Position numbers and translations under genes: made by a program. A stretch of DNA of 64,000 nt from a bacterium 1xD8-48. GTDB lineage: Bacteria; Bacillota; Clostridia; Lachnospirales; Lachnospiraceae. Shown here piece by piece: positions 1 through 7,422 of the stretch; positions within the stretch are counted from its first letter, which is position 1, and each line of letters begins with the position of its first letter. The notes below the pieces were generated by a model. That model did no database searches. It was not told the DNA's origin and saw only the letters and a list, made by a program, of their open reading frames with translations. The stretch is from the NCBI GenBank assembly GCA_009917455.1, contig QZDS01000023.1:1-64000 (forward strand). Direction: 5' to 3'.

Positions 1-40
1 AAATAAGGTCGGCAAGTTTGATACGGTTATCGTCATCCAT
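1..40 (-). CDS. Start of an unidentified protein, running off the left edge
   Basis: Only the first 13 codons are in the window, reading MDDDNRIKLADLI. An AGGAGG-like ribosome site lies about ten bases upstream, which supports the ATG at 38-40 over the ATG next to the ribosome site, whose frame stops almost at once. Too little protein is visible to name a family. Confidence 0.5.
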   Translation of the reverse strand, partial: MDDDNRIKLADLI

Positions 41-145
41 AAAAGTCATCCTCCTTTTTGATGACTTTATAGTAACAAATTTAATGTCCCATAATCTGGA
101 CTTTAATTTCCCATCACCCCATTTCCTGACTAACACCATTCTTTT

Positions 146-502
146 TTATAAAAATGGCGTCATATAAACAGGAATGCAGAAGATATCCTTATCCTTTTTG
201 GTATCCTTTGTATAAATCAGATATCTTTTTAATATCCTCTCAGAGAACTTATCCTGAAAGGCGTCTAATGAGGCATGAGTCCTGTACCCGGAAGACTTCA
301 CCTCCAACGGACATATTTTATTCCTTCTCGCCAGCAGAAAATCCACCTCATAATTTTGGTTTGACGTCTCCTTTGGAAAAGTATGGTAAAATAATTCATT
401 TCCTGAATCTTTCAGCATCCGGGCAACCACATTTTCATATAAGCAGCCCAGAAGCGTTGATTTTCCGCCCCTCCGGGCGCCTTTTATCAGAAGTGCTGTT
501 TT
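146..502 (-). pseudogene. Remnant of an AAA ATPase with DUF4143 domain, internally deleted
   Basis: The reading frame opens after a stop codon with a Walker A loop (LLIKGARRGGKSTLL) and runs directly into the C-terminal end of a DUF4143 protein (YENVVARMLKD, then VDFLLARRNKICPLEVKSS, the PD-(D/E)XK-like end). In intact members of this ATPase family, about 400 residues long, these two pieces are separated by most of the ATPase and the DUF4143 core. The frame is continuous over the join, so a large in-frame internal deletion is the simplest reading. The N-terminal start is also missing, because a TGA lies just before the Walker A segment. If translated from the internal methionine at 430, only a 94-residue tail is made. 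I consider it non-functional. Confidence 0.7.
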
Positions 503-525
503 TCAATTTAACTGTAGATTTTTTC

Positions 526-789
526 CTATTCCTCCTCCCGCTCTATCTTAAACACATTCAGCGTATCCACATCCGGGCAGGCAAACACCGCCGTTCCCTT
601 CTCCTGACCGGGAATTTCGCCCCCGTACCGCAGAATATCCACGTAGGGAAAAGCAACATGCATAGCCATGGGGCAAAGCTTCCCCCGCTCCGTATCAAAA
701 TCAAAGGAATCCCCCACCTTATGTCCCCGGTGGCATCCCGCCGCTCCCTTCCGGTCGATAAGCGTAATTTTTATCTTCGGTTTCTTCAT
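526..789 (-). CDS. TIGR04076 family small protein
   Basis: An 87-residue protein with the pattern of the TIGR04076 family: an N-terminal beta strand (KIKITLIDRKG), a central CPMAMH segment with conserved cysteine, and a YVDILRYGGEIPG stretch. The function of the family is unknown. The start codon overlaps the stop of the upstream kinase by four bases (ATGA), so the two are translationally coupled and belong to one short operon. The C-terminus is acidic (EREEE). Family assignment is from motif memory, and no catalytic role should be assumed. Confidence 0.7.
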   Translation of the reverse strand: MKKPKIKITLIDRKGAAGCHRGHKVGDSFDFDTERGKLCPMAMHVAFPYVDILRYGGEIPGQEKGTAVFACPDVDTLNVFKIEREEE

Positions 790-1625
790 TTGTCAAGCGC
801 CTCCATACATAATTCAAGCGGAATCCCTTTGTATTTGTCCTTATTGTTCCGATTTCCGGCTATCATATCCCTTACAATGTCCATTGCCCTCCAGGTCGCG
901 CTTTTCAGGTCCTTTCCGTCCAGAATCCCTCCCATAAGAACCGAAGAAAAAATATCTCCTGTTCCCGGGAACCTCACCGGAATTTCCTCAAAATCCAACC
1001 GGAAGTAATCTTTCTTCAAAAAATCATATCCGATTACAGACTTCTCCTCCATTCCCTTCATCACAATGCTGGTAATTACCACCGACTTTGCTCCTATCGC
1101 CCGCAATCTGTCAATCATGGCATAAATCTCGTCGGCAGAAGCGCCCTCCGGGCGATAAGGCATCTGCGCCAGATACGCCGCCTCCGTATAATTGGGAACA
1201 ATATAGTCCGCAACGGAAACCAGCCGCCGCATCATTTGCACCGTGTTTTCCGTAACTCCATTGTACAGCTTTCCGTCATCCCCCATAATCGGGTCTGTAA
1301 AAACTGCCGCGCCCCTTGCGCTGTTCCCTGCAGATTTACGGGCGCAAAATTCCGCCACCAGCTCCGCCTGCTCCCCGGAAACAATAAAGCCGGTGGATAT
1401 TGCGTCAAATTCAAATCCAAGCTCCTCCCACACCTTCATGGAATTTCTCATATAATCCGTCGTTTCCAGAATATCAAATTTCCCATAATCCAGCGTATTC
1501 GACACCAACGCCGTGGGCAGATTGAAAACCTCGTATTTCATGTGGGACAATACCGGAATCATTGCTGATAAAGCCACTTTTCCATAACCGGCCATATCGT
1601 TTATTAAAAGTATTTTCTTATGCAT
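786..1625 (-). CDS. Pyridoxamine/pyridoxal kinase, PdxY/ThiD-like
   Basis: A 279-residue ribokinase-superfamily enzyme. It probably phosphorylates pyridoxal, pyridoxamine or a related vitamin B6 form with ATP in the cytoplasm. Visible motifs are the N-terminal strand and glycine turn (ILLINDMAGYGKVALSA), the substrate/ATP segment DPIMGDDGKLYNG, the strand leading to PNYTEA, and the anion-hole signature FPGTGDIFSS holding the catalytic Asp. I chose the ATG at 1623-1625 because the kinase fold begins there; an upstream in-frame start would add 23 unlike residues. The downstream TIGR04076 gene overlaps by four bases. A hydroxymethylpyrimidine kinase role cannot be excluded, but the GDDGKLY motif favours B6. 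Confidence 0.85.
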   Translation of the reverse strand: MHKKILLINDMAGYGKVALSAMIPVLSHMKYEVFNLPTALVSNTLDYGKFDILETTDYMRNSMKVWEELGFEFDAISTGFIVSGEQAELVAEFCARKSAGNSARGAAVFTDPIMGDDGKLYNGVTENTVQMMRRLVSVADYIVPNYTEAAYLAQMPYRPEGASADEIYAMIDRLRAIGAKSVVITSIVMKGMEEKSVIGYDFLKKDYFRLDFEEIPVRFPGTGDIFSSVLMGGILDGKDLKSATWRAMDIVRDMIAGNRNNKDKYKGIPLELCMEALDK

Positions 1626-1755
1626 CCTGCCGCCGCCTTTCCTTTTCGTGGTGAGGTAATTATATGCCGCGACTGGATATATTGAAACAGCCACATCAGA
1701 GTAAATTGAGCAGACCAGTTTTACTTACTTCCCTTATTTTACAAACTGTAAGTAG

Positions 1756-2088
1756 TTACTTTCTGCATATCGTATTTCCTAAAATAATAATCACCACAAC
1801 ATCAACTATTATAATACCCAATGCAATATATACAAAAAATGCTGGTAGAATATTTTCCAGCAATCCCATAATTAATATAAGAAGTGTTATGACAGACATT
1901 CCGATTCCCACTGTTCTGCATAGTTTCTTTTCATTATATTTTTCTTTTTCTTCTTTTGAAGCTGTATTATATCCAGAAATAAACCAGCTTCCGTGTCCTG
2001 AGAGTAAAACTATGGAAAGTACGGCAAATATTATAAAAACAAACCATACTATCCAGTCTGAACCCGTTGATATATCCGCCAGTTTCAT
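1756..2088 (-). CDS. DUF3784-type small membrane protein
   Basis: A 110-residue protein with three hydrophobic segments (about residues 12-30, 61-80 and 84-105) and a polar middle (GYNTASKEEKEKYNEKKLCR). This arrangement matches the DUF3784 family of small Firmicutes membrane proteins, whose function is unknown. It stands alone between the B6 kinase operon and a stretch of gene debris, and it is visibly more AT-rich than the kinase. Confidence 0.65.
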   Translation of the reverse strand: MKLADISTGSDWIVWFVFIIFAVLSIVLLSGHGSWFISGYNTASKEEKEKYNEKKLCRTVGIGMSVITLLILIMGLLENILPAFFVYIALGIIIVDVVVIIILGNTICRK

Positions 2089-2240
2089 TTATATGGCACC
2101 TCCAAAGCCTGCGATATGTAGATTTGATTATATCATACTTGTTACTGGAATAAAAAAGACTTTTTCATATATTTATTCAGTATATAAAAGTTTGACAGAC
2201 CCTATTATTGATTTCCTTATGGTTTTTAATGGGGCAGTAA

Positions 2241-2366
2241 TATCCTGTCTATCACGAACTGTACCCGAACGCGCTGAAAGAAGTTTCGGAAGGCGTCAGC
2301 GGATATATTTATGAAGTTCCTGCAGAAGAAAATCAAATCATTCCATTCAGATTATTCAGGGTGTGA
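2241..2366 (+). pseudogene. Unidentified gene fragment
   Basis: An open stretch between two stops reads as natural protein (YHELYPNALKEVSEGVSGYI and onward, ending in FRLFRV). It has no start codon, no ribosome site and no recognised family. Because it sits beside toxin-antitoxin remnants I read it as the tail of another lost gene. The preceding DNA from 2089 holds nothing else I can support. Confidence 0.3.
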
Positions 2367-2393
2367 ACGGACTATCAGGAGCATCAGACATAA

Positions 2394-2456
2394 AAGAAAA
2401 ATAAGTTGAATGCGGATAAATATGTAAGGGAGTTGAGAGATAATAACAGATTTTAA
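2394..2456 (+). pseudogene. C-terminal end of a toxin-antitoxin antitoxin
   Basis: About 20 codons (KLNADKYVRELRDNNRF before the stop) resemble the C-terminal tail of small antitoxins that precede PIN-domain toxins. The upstream part is missing: an in-frame TAA lies immediately before. It overlaps the start of the toxin remnant in another frame, as is usual in intact pairs. Confidence 0.4.
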
Positions 2457-2649
2457 GAGGGTATTTATTGATACTGCTCCGATTATATATTTTGGAGAAA
2501 ATAGTCCTCTTTATACGGAATCAATGGAAGAGTTCTTTTCAAGATGCGTGAAACAGCATATACAGATTGTTACTTCCACACTTACTATTGAGTAATATCT
2601 TGTACTGCCCTATAGCGATGGAAAAATGGAATATGTTCTTTATAAATAA
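2437..2649 (+). pseudogene. PIN-domain (VapC-like) toxin, truncated remnant
   Basis: The frame KRVFIDTAPIIYF is the classic start of a PIN-domain ribonuclease, with the first acidic residue of the active site in FIDTAP. It continues through EEFFSRCV and IVTSTLTIE. A TAA interrupts the frame after TIE, and the same frame then resumes with YLVLPYSDGKMEYV before a final stop. Intact relatives are about 130-150 residues long and have a start methionine just before KRVFID; here that codon is lost and the second half of the domain is absent. It is therefore a dead toxin gene. Confidence 0.6.
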
Positions 2650-2739
2650 GGAACAACGTGTTCAAGCGTGTTCAAAATTTATGAAGGCAAAAAATAAGGA
2701 AACCTTGATGTTTTGTAGGTTTCCTCACTCTTTAACCAA

Positions 2740-2823
2740 TGCGGAAGATGGGACTTGAACCCACACGGCACGAATGCCACAAGATCCTTAGTCTTGCTCG
2801 TCTGCCAGTTCCGACACTTCCGC
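2740..2823 (-). tRNA. tRNA-Leu (anticodon AAG)
   Basis: A complete class II tRNA with acceptor stem GCGGAAG pairing CTTCCGC, discriminator A, a long variable arm, and a GGTTCAAGTCC T-arm. The anticodon stem CAAGA/TCTTG encloses CTAAGGA, giving anticodon AAG. No CCA is encoded. AAG for leucine is usual in Clostridia where inosine reads CUU and CUC. Confidence 0.93.
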
Positions 2824-2904
2824 GTGTCCTTACGAACAAATGTTATGATACCATTAAGAACATGATTCGTCAAGACCCGATTTTATTTTTTCTAAAGTTT
2901 TTTT

Positions 2905-3279
2905 CTAAAGCAAATAGTTATTATCCTTATCGGCCACCTGCAAAGAGGCAAGCGCATACGTTGCACCCCTCGTCCATAAGAGGCTCCAGTCTGCACAGTT
3001 CCCCGTTTCCTCATAGGTTTGTGTTTTAAAAATAACCATACCGGCAACTCCCGGGTAACCTTTAAACGGTCCGCAAAGCTGTATTTTCCCGTCGCTTCCC
3101 TTTGCCGATATTACAGGAACCCCGGCAAGCGTCAGTGTATTGATATCCCTGTATATCGTCCGCATTGATATGTTAAAAAAATCGGATAACTCTTTCGCCG
3201 TAACGTGTCCGTGATTGACGATATAAAAAACCATCTGAATCAACCGCTCTATTTGTATCGTGCCCTCTCCTTTAGTCAC
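2905..3279 (-). pseudogene. Truncated DeoR/WYL-type helix-turn-helix regulator
   Basis: The first 65 residues are a helix-turn-helix domain of the HTH_11 type (TAKELSDFFNISMRTIYRDI), as found at the start of WYL-domain regulators of about 300 residues. After the wing the sequence changes to a 50-residue tail that does not look like a WYL domain. The ribosome site AAAGGAGAGG is followed eight bases later by ATA-CAA-ATA, exactly where relatives have ATG, so the original start seems lost. A GTG at 3277-3279 is open but lies upstream of that ribosome site. It is more likely a decayed fragment than a working regulator. Confidence 0.5.
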
Positions 3280-3359
3280 AAACAGACTATATTATATTAA
3301 ATATGACAGATAGCTGTCGCATTAGAAAAATAATTATTCCATATTTTTTCAAAAAAAAC

Positions 3360-3389
3360 TTGACAAGTATACCCCCAAAATAGTATACT
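3360..3389 (+). promoter_or_regulatory. Promoter of the tRNA-Val/tRNA-Met unit
   Basis: The boxes are TTGACA at 3360-3365 and TATACT at 3384-3389 with an 18-base spacer. The -10 box is 34 bases upstream of tRNA-Val, as expected for a stable RNA promoter. Confidence 0.75.
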
Positions 3390-3422
3390 AACAAAGTCGG
3401 TCAGGTACATAGCTGCAGACAT

Positions 3423-3495
3423 GGGATCTTAGCTCAGCTGGGAGAGCATCTGCCTTACAAGCAGAGGGTCATAGGTTCGAGCCCTATAGGTCCCA
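3423..3495 (+). tRNA. tRNA-Val (anticodon TAC)
   Basis: A standard cloverleaf: acceptor GGGATCT, D-arm GCTCAGCTGGGAGAGC, anticodon stem TCTGC/GCAGA with loop CTTACAA giving TAC, T-arm ATAGG TTCGAGC CCTAT, discriminator A. It is transcribed together with the following tRNA-Met. Confidence 0.95.
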
Positions 3496-3509
3496 TTTAA
3501 AAGAAATAC

Positions 3510-3583
3510 GGCGAGATAGCTCAGTTGGCTAGAGCACACGGTTCATACCCGTGGTGTCGAGGGTTCAAATCCCCCTCTCGCTA
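3510..3583 (+). tRNA. tRNA-Met (anticodon CAT), elongator type
   Basis: Acceptor GGCGAGA pairs TCTCGCT with a G-U first pair. The anticodon stem CACGG/CCGTG encloses TTCATAC, giving CAT. The three consecutive G-C pairs typical of the initiator are absent, so this is elongator tRNA-Met; a tRNA-Ile with modified CAT cannot be excluded by sequence alone. It lies 14 bases after tRNA-Val. Confidence 0.9.
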
Positions 3584-3593
3584 TTTATTATTT

Positions 3594-3629
3594 AATCCAG
3601 TAAATACAAAGCCTTGTATTTACTGGATT
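3594..3629 (+). terminator. Terminator of the tRNA-Val/tRNA-Met unit
   Basis: A perfect 16-base inverted repeat with a four-base loop (AATCCAGTAAATACAA and its complement) follows tRNA-Met by ten bases and is followed by TTCTTG. It fits an intrinsic terminator although the T-run is short. Confidence 0.7.
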
Positions 3630-3706
3630 TCTTGTTACTCGTATGTAAAACCGATTGCATAAAATTTATATATTTTTCATGTGAATTTAGAACTATGCAA
3701 CACGGA

Positions 3707-3997
3707 TTAAAAACAATTTTTCACTGTTATTTTTCCATTGTTATCCCTCGCCCAGTACTTTACTTCTCTGCTGTCTGCATGGACAAAATTATTATATCGG
3801 ATAATCCCTTTGACATCAAGCGACTGGGCATACTGGGCTACCTCTGCAGGTGTATGGCCTTTGACAACGATATCAAAAGCCTGTCCTGTCATATGGCAGG
3901 ATTTCCTTGCGCCGCCAACTGACGTATTGTAAGATTCCGTCCGGTATCCGCTGTTGATAATCACCGGCGCGCCGAAATGGTCCCGGATAGCCTGCAA
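3707..3997 (-). pseudogene. Truncated M15A-type peptidase (Peptidase_M15_3)
   Basis: The 96 visible residues are the zinc core of a D-Ala-D-Ala carboxypeptidase-like M15A peptidase of the phage or cell-wall type: NSGYRTESYN, then SCHMTGQAFDIVVKG with His35 and Asp42 as zinc ligands, then FVHAD with the third ligand His73. The usual 25-35 residue lead-in is missing: the frame opens three codons after a TAA with CLLQAIRDHFG and no convincing ribosome site, only a TTG. All zinc ligands are present, so activity is possible if something is translated, but the start looks broken. It lies just downstream of the flavodoxin-fusion gene, separated by 49 bases, and may be debris from a phage lysis region. 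Confidence 0.6.
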
Positions 3998-4046
3998 CAG
4001 GCAGCTTTACCTCTGCCGTGAACATTTTTTACCGACTATAATGCTC

Positions 4047-5687
4047 TTACTTTCCTCCAGCCACATTCGCCGGATACCATTTCTGGAACCATGCTGTAAA
4101 AATCCCCATAAAGATAGGAAGTACAGAATTGATAAGCCCAATATAGCTACTAACAGGGGTTCGCATCAATAGCCAGGTAAAGACGGATGTAAACAGGTAA
4201 AGGACACCCCAAAGCATAGTCAGAATACGGTTAGTCTTTAGAAAGAGCGCGTTTTGTAAAGCGTCCGCACCGCCATAGCTATTCATGGAATAATGAGCCG
4301 TAAGAGGTACTTTCCCAAAACAGGACACAAGCCACATCACGCCAAAGGAAAGATATGACAGCGGCAGAATCCATTTTTCTGAACATCCGGCCAGCATTGT
4401 AACGGAAAAACCCGTTACCAAAGCATTTGTCAAAATATCATATACAGTTTTTTTGTTTCTATAGAAGATAAGGGGGATGAGTGCGCAGACACCGATGCTG
4501 ATAAGACATCCTACTTGCCTGTGAATCGCGGGGGCTGCCCATAAAACAATCCACGGAATGAGCATAATGTTCATATTGGTGTTTTTCTGCGCCGGGGCCG
4601 CTTCTGCCCGTGCCATCTGCGGCCGTGAACCGCCAAAACAGGTGTCCCATTTCAGCATCAAGGTAAAATCCCCTTTTACCTTGTAAAGCCCTTGCATCAT
4701 GGCTTCATCACCCCGGATTTCTCCGGCTGCAATCGCGCGCCATACAGAAACCGGCGTTTCAATCTTTGTAGTGGCTGTTAAAGACCTGTCTGTATAAACA
4801 TGGCTGCCGTCTTTTCCCAGCAGAATTTGGTAGATTTCCTCCACATCAGTATAGTGCATTTCCAGCACGATGTCTTTGCCGGGATAATTTTCCTTGCAAT
4901 AAAGCGCCGCCATTTGTCTGGTAAAAATCAGCGTTTCAGATTCTTTTTTTGTTGTAGTCTCTCCTGTTTTTCCATCGCCTTTATCAATCCCCCAGCTTGC
5001 ATCAGCGCAGGCTTCAAAGGTCTCTCGCGGCAGTAAAAGCTGATCAAGCAGTTCCTGTGTTTGGTCGGAAATGTTGCCGCTGGCATATTCCTGTCCTGCT
5101 GCCTTCACATACGAAAGGTATTCATTCGTGCGTGCAGACAACTCCGGCACCCGAAACAGTTCACCCTGACCGCAAAAAACGGTCGTATAATTTCCCCGCC
5201 CGCAGAGATGATCGAAAAGACTATATACGCCGTCATAGTTCCCCTTTGCCGTATAAAAGCCGCAGGTTGAAATCACCACTGTTCTTTTTCCACTCATATC
5301 ATACCGGGAGGGATGGTTTCCATTTCCAACCTGTCCCTCCTTTTCTTCCATGAAAGGAAGAAGCATGGGCAACTGGCGGTCAATCAGGTTCTTTAGTGAA
5401 CCGGGAACCGTAAAGTAATATAAAGGAAAGCTCCATATTGTAATGTCCGCCCAAAGTAAATCTTGAATGACCTGCTGCATATCATCCTGTATGCAACATT
5501 GTCCGGGAGTGCACTTCCAGCACGAAAAACAGCCAAGGCAAGGTTTAATATTCATACGACTGATGGAAAGTTCCTTTGTCTGAATATCCTGAATCCCTTG
5601 CTTCATGCCATTCAGAAATGCATACGTAAGTCGGCAGGTATTGCTGTCAGCTCCTTTTGGACTTCCGTTTATCACCAAAATGTTCAT
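4047..5687 (-). CDS. NAD(P)H-dependent FMN reductase/SCP2-like/membrane fusion protein
   Basis: A 546-residue three-part protein. Residues 1-180 are a flavodoxin-like NADPH-dependent reductase: MNILVINGSPKG binds the flavin phosphate, CLGCFSCWKC is the cysteine cluster common in this family, and FPLYYFTVPGSLKN is the second flavin loop. Residues 260-365 resemble an SCP2 sterol-carrier domain (ETPVSVWRAIAAGEIRGDEAMMQG). Residues 375-540 hold about six membrane segments. I chose the ATG at 5685-5687, which overlaps the padR stop (ATGA) and has GGAAGGAG upstream. Linkage to a PadR regulator suggests induction by a small hydrophobic or phenolic compound. The soluble fusion occurs in relatives; the membrane part is less familiar to me. 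Substrate unknown. Confidence 0.7.
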   Translation of the reverse strand: MNILVINGSPKGADSNTCRLTYAFLNGMKQGIQDIQTKELSISRMNIKPCLGCFSCWKCTPGQCCIQDDMQQVIQDLLWADITIWSFPLYYFTVPGSLKNLIDRQLPMLLPFMEEKEGQVGNGNHPSRYDMSGKRTVVISTCGFYTAKGNYDGVYSLFDHLCGRGNYTTVFCGQGELFRVPELSARTNEYLSYVKAAGQEYASGNISDQTQELLDQLLLPRETFEACADASWGIDKGDGKTGETTTKKESETLIFTRQMAALYCKENYPGKDIVLEMHYTDVEEIYQILLGKDGSHVYTDRSLTATTKIETPVSVWRAIAAGEIRGDEAMMQGLYKVKGDFTLMLKWDTCFGGSRPQMARAEAAPAQKNTNMNIMLIPWIVLWAAPAIHRQVGCLISIGVCALIPLIFYRNKKTVYDILTNALVTGFSVTMLAGCSEKWILPLSYLSFGVMWLVSCFGKVPLTAHYSMNSYGGADALQNALFLKTNRILTMLWGVLYLFTSVFTWLLMRTPVSSYIGLINSVLPIFMGIFTAWFQKWYPANVAGGK

Positions 5688-6232
5688 AACTTCATTTCTC
5701 CTTCCAACCGCCGGATGCAGTCCTGTGCCCACTCAATTTGCATTTGTAAACTTCGACGCCCATATTCTACCGTCATCTGCCAATAAAATGTTTTCTCTTT
5801 CTGCCCAATCATATCGCCATAGGTGCATATAAGCTGTGGAACCGGCTCTAAACTCTTCAGGAATAACTCGCAGCTTTTCTTAACGCTTTCAAAATAACAA
5901 ATATTTTCTTTCGCGCTCCTTTCTCCAAGGAAAAAGACTTTCATCAAAATCGGTGTCCTGACCCTCAGTCCCAAGTCACCATCTGCAAGCCATCGCAGTA
6001 GTTCTTCCTGCCCTGTTGCTGTGATGGAATAGACGTTTTTATCTGGCTTTCCGTTTTGCGGAACGACCGTTTTGTTTACATATTCCTTTTGTTCCAGCCC
6101 TTGAAGCTCTCTATAAATCTGGCTGGTTTTCGCATCCCAAAAATAGTTTAGGGAATCTCGAAAAATTTCCATAATCTCATACCCGGTCATTTCTTTATAA
6201 TTGAGCAGCCCTAAAATCCCGTGCTTTAACAT
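5684..6232 (-). CDS. PadR family transcriptional regulator
   Basis: A 182-residue repressor with an N-terminal winged helix (HGILGLLNYKEMTGYEIMEI, then SQIYRELQGLEQKEYV) and a C-terminal alpha-helical dimerisation domain of the Vir_act_alpha_C type. The start at 6230-6232 has AAGGAGGGC upstream and matches the usual family N-terminus; an upstream extension of 37 residues is open but not family-like and would run over the promoter. It is the first gene of a two-gene operon with the reductase fusion. A perfect inverted repeat between its own -35 and -10 boxes suggests autorepression released by a ligand. Confidence 0.85.
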   Translation of the reverse strand: MLKHGILGLLNYKEMTGYEIMEIFRDSLNYFWDAKTSQIYRELQGLEQKEYVNKTVVPQNGKPDKNVYSITATGQEELLRWLADGDLGLRVRTPILMKVFFLGERSAKENICYFESVKKSCELFLKSLEPVPQLICTYGDMIGQKEKTFYWQMTVEYGRRSLQMQIEWAQDCIRRLEGEMKL

Positions 6233-6271
6233 ACAATGCGCCCTCCTTACTCTGCTCTGTTCTACTCCTAT

Positions 6272-6300
6272 ATTATATTCCACAAATGGAATATAATCAA
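6272..6300 (-). promoter_or_regulatory. padR promoter with inverted-repeat operator
   Basis: On the minus strand TTGATT (6295-6300) and TATAAT (6272-6277) are separated by 17 bases. An 11-base perfect inverted repeat, ATTATATTCCA-CAAA-TGGAATATAAT at 6272-6297, fills the spacer and the -10 box. A dimer bound there would block RNA polymerase. Confidence 0.65.
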
Positions 6301-6539
6301 TAGCAAAACGAGGGCTATATATGGAAACATGAAGTCTCTCCAACCTCGGCTCGCCTGGCTGTTATTTGTCAGTTTATCTGAACCAAAATCCCTTCATTTT
6401 CCTTTCATTTCCCACACCACAGAAATCTGAAAACTGCATATCTTTATAGTTTATTGTAAAATTTTATGTGACAGTACACGGGAGGTAATTACCGGAAACT
6501 TCCAGATAATGTGTAAAGCAGGGAAAATACCCGTCAAAA
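6301..6539. other. Intergenic stretch without recognised gene
   Basis: With the adjoining padR promoter, this makes about 300 bases between padR and the GH25 gene. It is AT-rich and holds no convincing ORF with a ribosome site. I see no clear terminator for the GH25 gene either. Confidence 0.4.
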
Positions 6540-7334
6540 TCATCCCAACGCTTTCCATGTCTCCGGACCCACAATGCCGTCCACCTTCAGCCCGTTCTCC
6601 GCCTGATAGGCTTTTACCGCTTCAAGGGTCTTAATACCGAAAATCCCGTCGATAGCGCCGACGCCATACCCCTTTGCAGTAAGCCTTTGCTGCAAATAGA
6701 AAACGTCGGCTCCACGGCTTCCCATTTTTATGATACCGCGTTGTCTTTTATGCGGAGGCCATTTCCCATTATAGATATCCAAATCCACATCGCCCGATAT
6801 CCCCGGTACTCTGCCCTTTGAAGTATACTGCCTCATCAGAGGATTGTAGCTTTCTCTGTCGGAAGAATATCTGGCAAGCCACAGTGGGTATTCGTCAAGG
6901 CTGCCAAATTTATTTTTCAGGTAATCCACATTTGTATAAACCCCTGCCTCATACCCTTTGCTTTTCATGTAACCGCAAAACGCTCTGACAATCTCCGTGC
7001 GGCTCTTTTTTGTCTGCGGGTTGCGCTTATCAGAGGCATACTCCCAGTCTGCCCATACCCTCATGGTGATTTTGTCCTTGTAATCCCTGATGCATTCCTC
7101 GCACTTCTTTGCATTCTCTACCGACTGGCTTGCATCTTTGGCATAAATAAACCAGTAAACACCGGTTTCCAGCCCCGCCTTCCGGGCTTCGGTAATATTA
7201 TAAATAAAACGCTTATCGGCCTTTGATCTGCCATATCCGGCGCGGATGATTGCAAAATCAACCGACTGTTTTACCTTCCTCCAGTCTATGGTTCCGTTGT
7301 GATAAGATACGTCAATTCCTTTTATATTTGCCAT
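6540..7334 (-). CDS. GH25 lysozyme with C-terminal peptidoglycan-binding domain
   Basis: A 264-residue muramidase hydrolysing the MurNAc-GlcNAc bond. Residues 4-195 are a GH25 barrel with the start motif GIDVSYHNGTIDW (Asp8) and the acid/base pair WADWEYA (Asp96, Glu98), plus VDLDIYNG near the end. Residues 202-264 form a PG_binding_1 domain (GADVFYLQQRLTAKGYGVGA, GIFGIKTLEAVKAYQ). There is no signal peptide, as in phage endolysins and related chromosomal copies. No holin lies beside it, so export or release is unexplained. It stands alone in transcription. Confidence 0.88.
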   Translation of the reverse strand: MANIKGIDVSYHNGTIDWRKVKQSVDFAIIRAGYGRSKADKRFIYNITEARKAGLETGVYWFIYAKDASQSVENAKKCEECIRDYKDKITMRVWADWEYASDKRNPQTKKSRTEIVRAFCGYMKSKGYEAGVYTNVDYLKNKFGSLDEYPLWLARYSSDRESYNPLMRQYTSKGRVPGISGDVDLDIYNGKWPPHKRQRGIIKMGSRGADVFYLQQRLTAKGYGVGAIDGIFGIKTLEAVKAYQAENGLKVDGIVGPETWKALG

Positions 7335-7422
7335 CGTTGAAGCTCGCGTAAATGAAATCTTATTCTATTATATTCTTCATCCCCATTTCCGTCCCATGCA
7401 TCGCCCGGAATCTGTTCCCTCA

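Noticed and set aside
154-1008. Long open frame on the plus strand
   Set aside because: It lies opposite the TIGR04076 and kinase genes, has no family likeness or ribosome site, and its composition is that of an antisense shadow.
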